Source: PWPR01 sp046542315 (GTDB lineage: Bacteria > Bacillota > UBA994 > PWPR01). Taken from it: 53,022 bases of DNA. Position numbers and translations under genes: made by a program. A model generated the notes under the pieces. It was not told the origin of the DNA and did not search any database. It saw only the letters and a program-made list of their open reading frames with translations. The stretch spans positions 1-53,022 of the forward strand of contig JBKHBO010000005.1 of the NCBI GenBank assembly GCA_046542315.1. The letters are read 5' to 3'. This document shows positions 52,956 through 53,022 of the stretch, in pieces. Positions within the stretch are counted from its first letter, which is position 1. Every line of letters begins with the position of its first letter.

Positions 52956-53022
52956 TAAAAAGTCGTCGCGAAAAGAGTGGCGGCAAAAGAAAAGCAAGAA
53001 CATTGAGAATTGAATAGTGAAG
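52956..53022 (+). other. Probable rRNA-operon leader (16S gene expected beyond the window)
   Basis: The transcript from P2 would contain a GTCGTCG...TGGCGGC stem with several G-U pairs (52962-52984). It would also contain AAGCAAGAACATTGAGAATTG, which resembles the GAACNTTGAAAACTGAA segment common in Firmicutes rRNA leaders and spacers. No rRNA sequence itself is inside the window, so the identity is inferred. Confidence 0.55.

Noticed and set aside
1..53022. CRISPR arrays, tRNA genes, insertion sequences, prophage
   Set aside because: No regularly spaced repeats, cloverleaf sequences, transposase or phage structural genes were recognised on reading both strands; a covariance or profile search was not possible.

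Overview
The window is AT-rich, gene-dense chromosomal DNA of a low-GC Gram-positive anaerobe, most likely class Clostridia. Supporting signs are strong GGAGG-type ribosome sites, frequent TTG starts, WhiA, a lone class II (B12-dependent) ribonucleotide reductase, a membrane pyrophosphatase, a glutamate-mutase MutL-family protein and a branched-polyamine synthase. The last suggests affinity with thermophilic or extremophilic Clostridia, but the species cannot be named from sequence alone. Nearly all genes read rightward. No tRNA, CRISPR array, insertion sequence or prophage was recognised.

Layout. 1-1.24 kb: the start of a small secreted protein gene (minus strand) and the decayed remains of a phosphonate transporter (phnC tail, phnE with stops and an internal deletion). 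1.24-4.5 kb: cytoplasmic 5'-nucleotidase (minus), HAD phosphatase and a MurG-type glycosyltransferase. 4.8-8.6 kb: a MacB-like ABC transporter whose ATPase and permease genes flank a large extracellular beta-domain protein. 8.8-15.4 kb: four membrane-associated proteins of unknown function (the first DUF6754-like), then three tandem amidohydrolase paralogues that keep different subsets of the metal ligands, then a small membrane protein. 15.45-15.99 kb is a gene-poor gap. 15.99-25.2 kb is a Tad/Flp-like pilus operon: TadZ-like, CpaB/SAF, CpaE-like, CpaF, TadB, TadC, a tiny pilin candidate, two pseudopilin-like proteins and a 760-residue exported protein with repeats.

25.2-30.6 kb: thrC-thrB, nrdJ and a BpsA-like polyamine synthase. 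30.7-37.5 kb: whiA followed by the glycolytic set gap-pgk-tpiA-gpmI-eno, packed with gaps or overlaps of a few bases, so triose-phosphate-to-PEP conversion is probably one transcription unit. Then secG, hppA, a Cof-type phosphatase, an HD hydrolase, rnr, a polysaccharide deacetylase, an O-methyltransferase and a PLP enzyme. A pentapeptide-repeat protein converges on the last. 46.7-48.9 kb: glnS and a Nudix hydrolase.

48.9-52.8 kb: a MutL-family ATPase with two unrecognised proteins in one operon and no mutase gene beside it. The right edge has two strong sigma-A-type promoters sharing an 11-base upstream word, and then a leader resembling an rRNA operon leader. The 16S gene probably begins just beyond the window.

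The best candidates for an undescribed system are the DUF6754/membrane/amidohydrolase cluster and the MutL-plus-two operon. The minimal pilus locus with its repeat-bearing exported protein is also notable.
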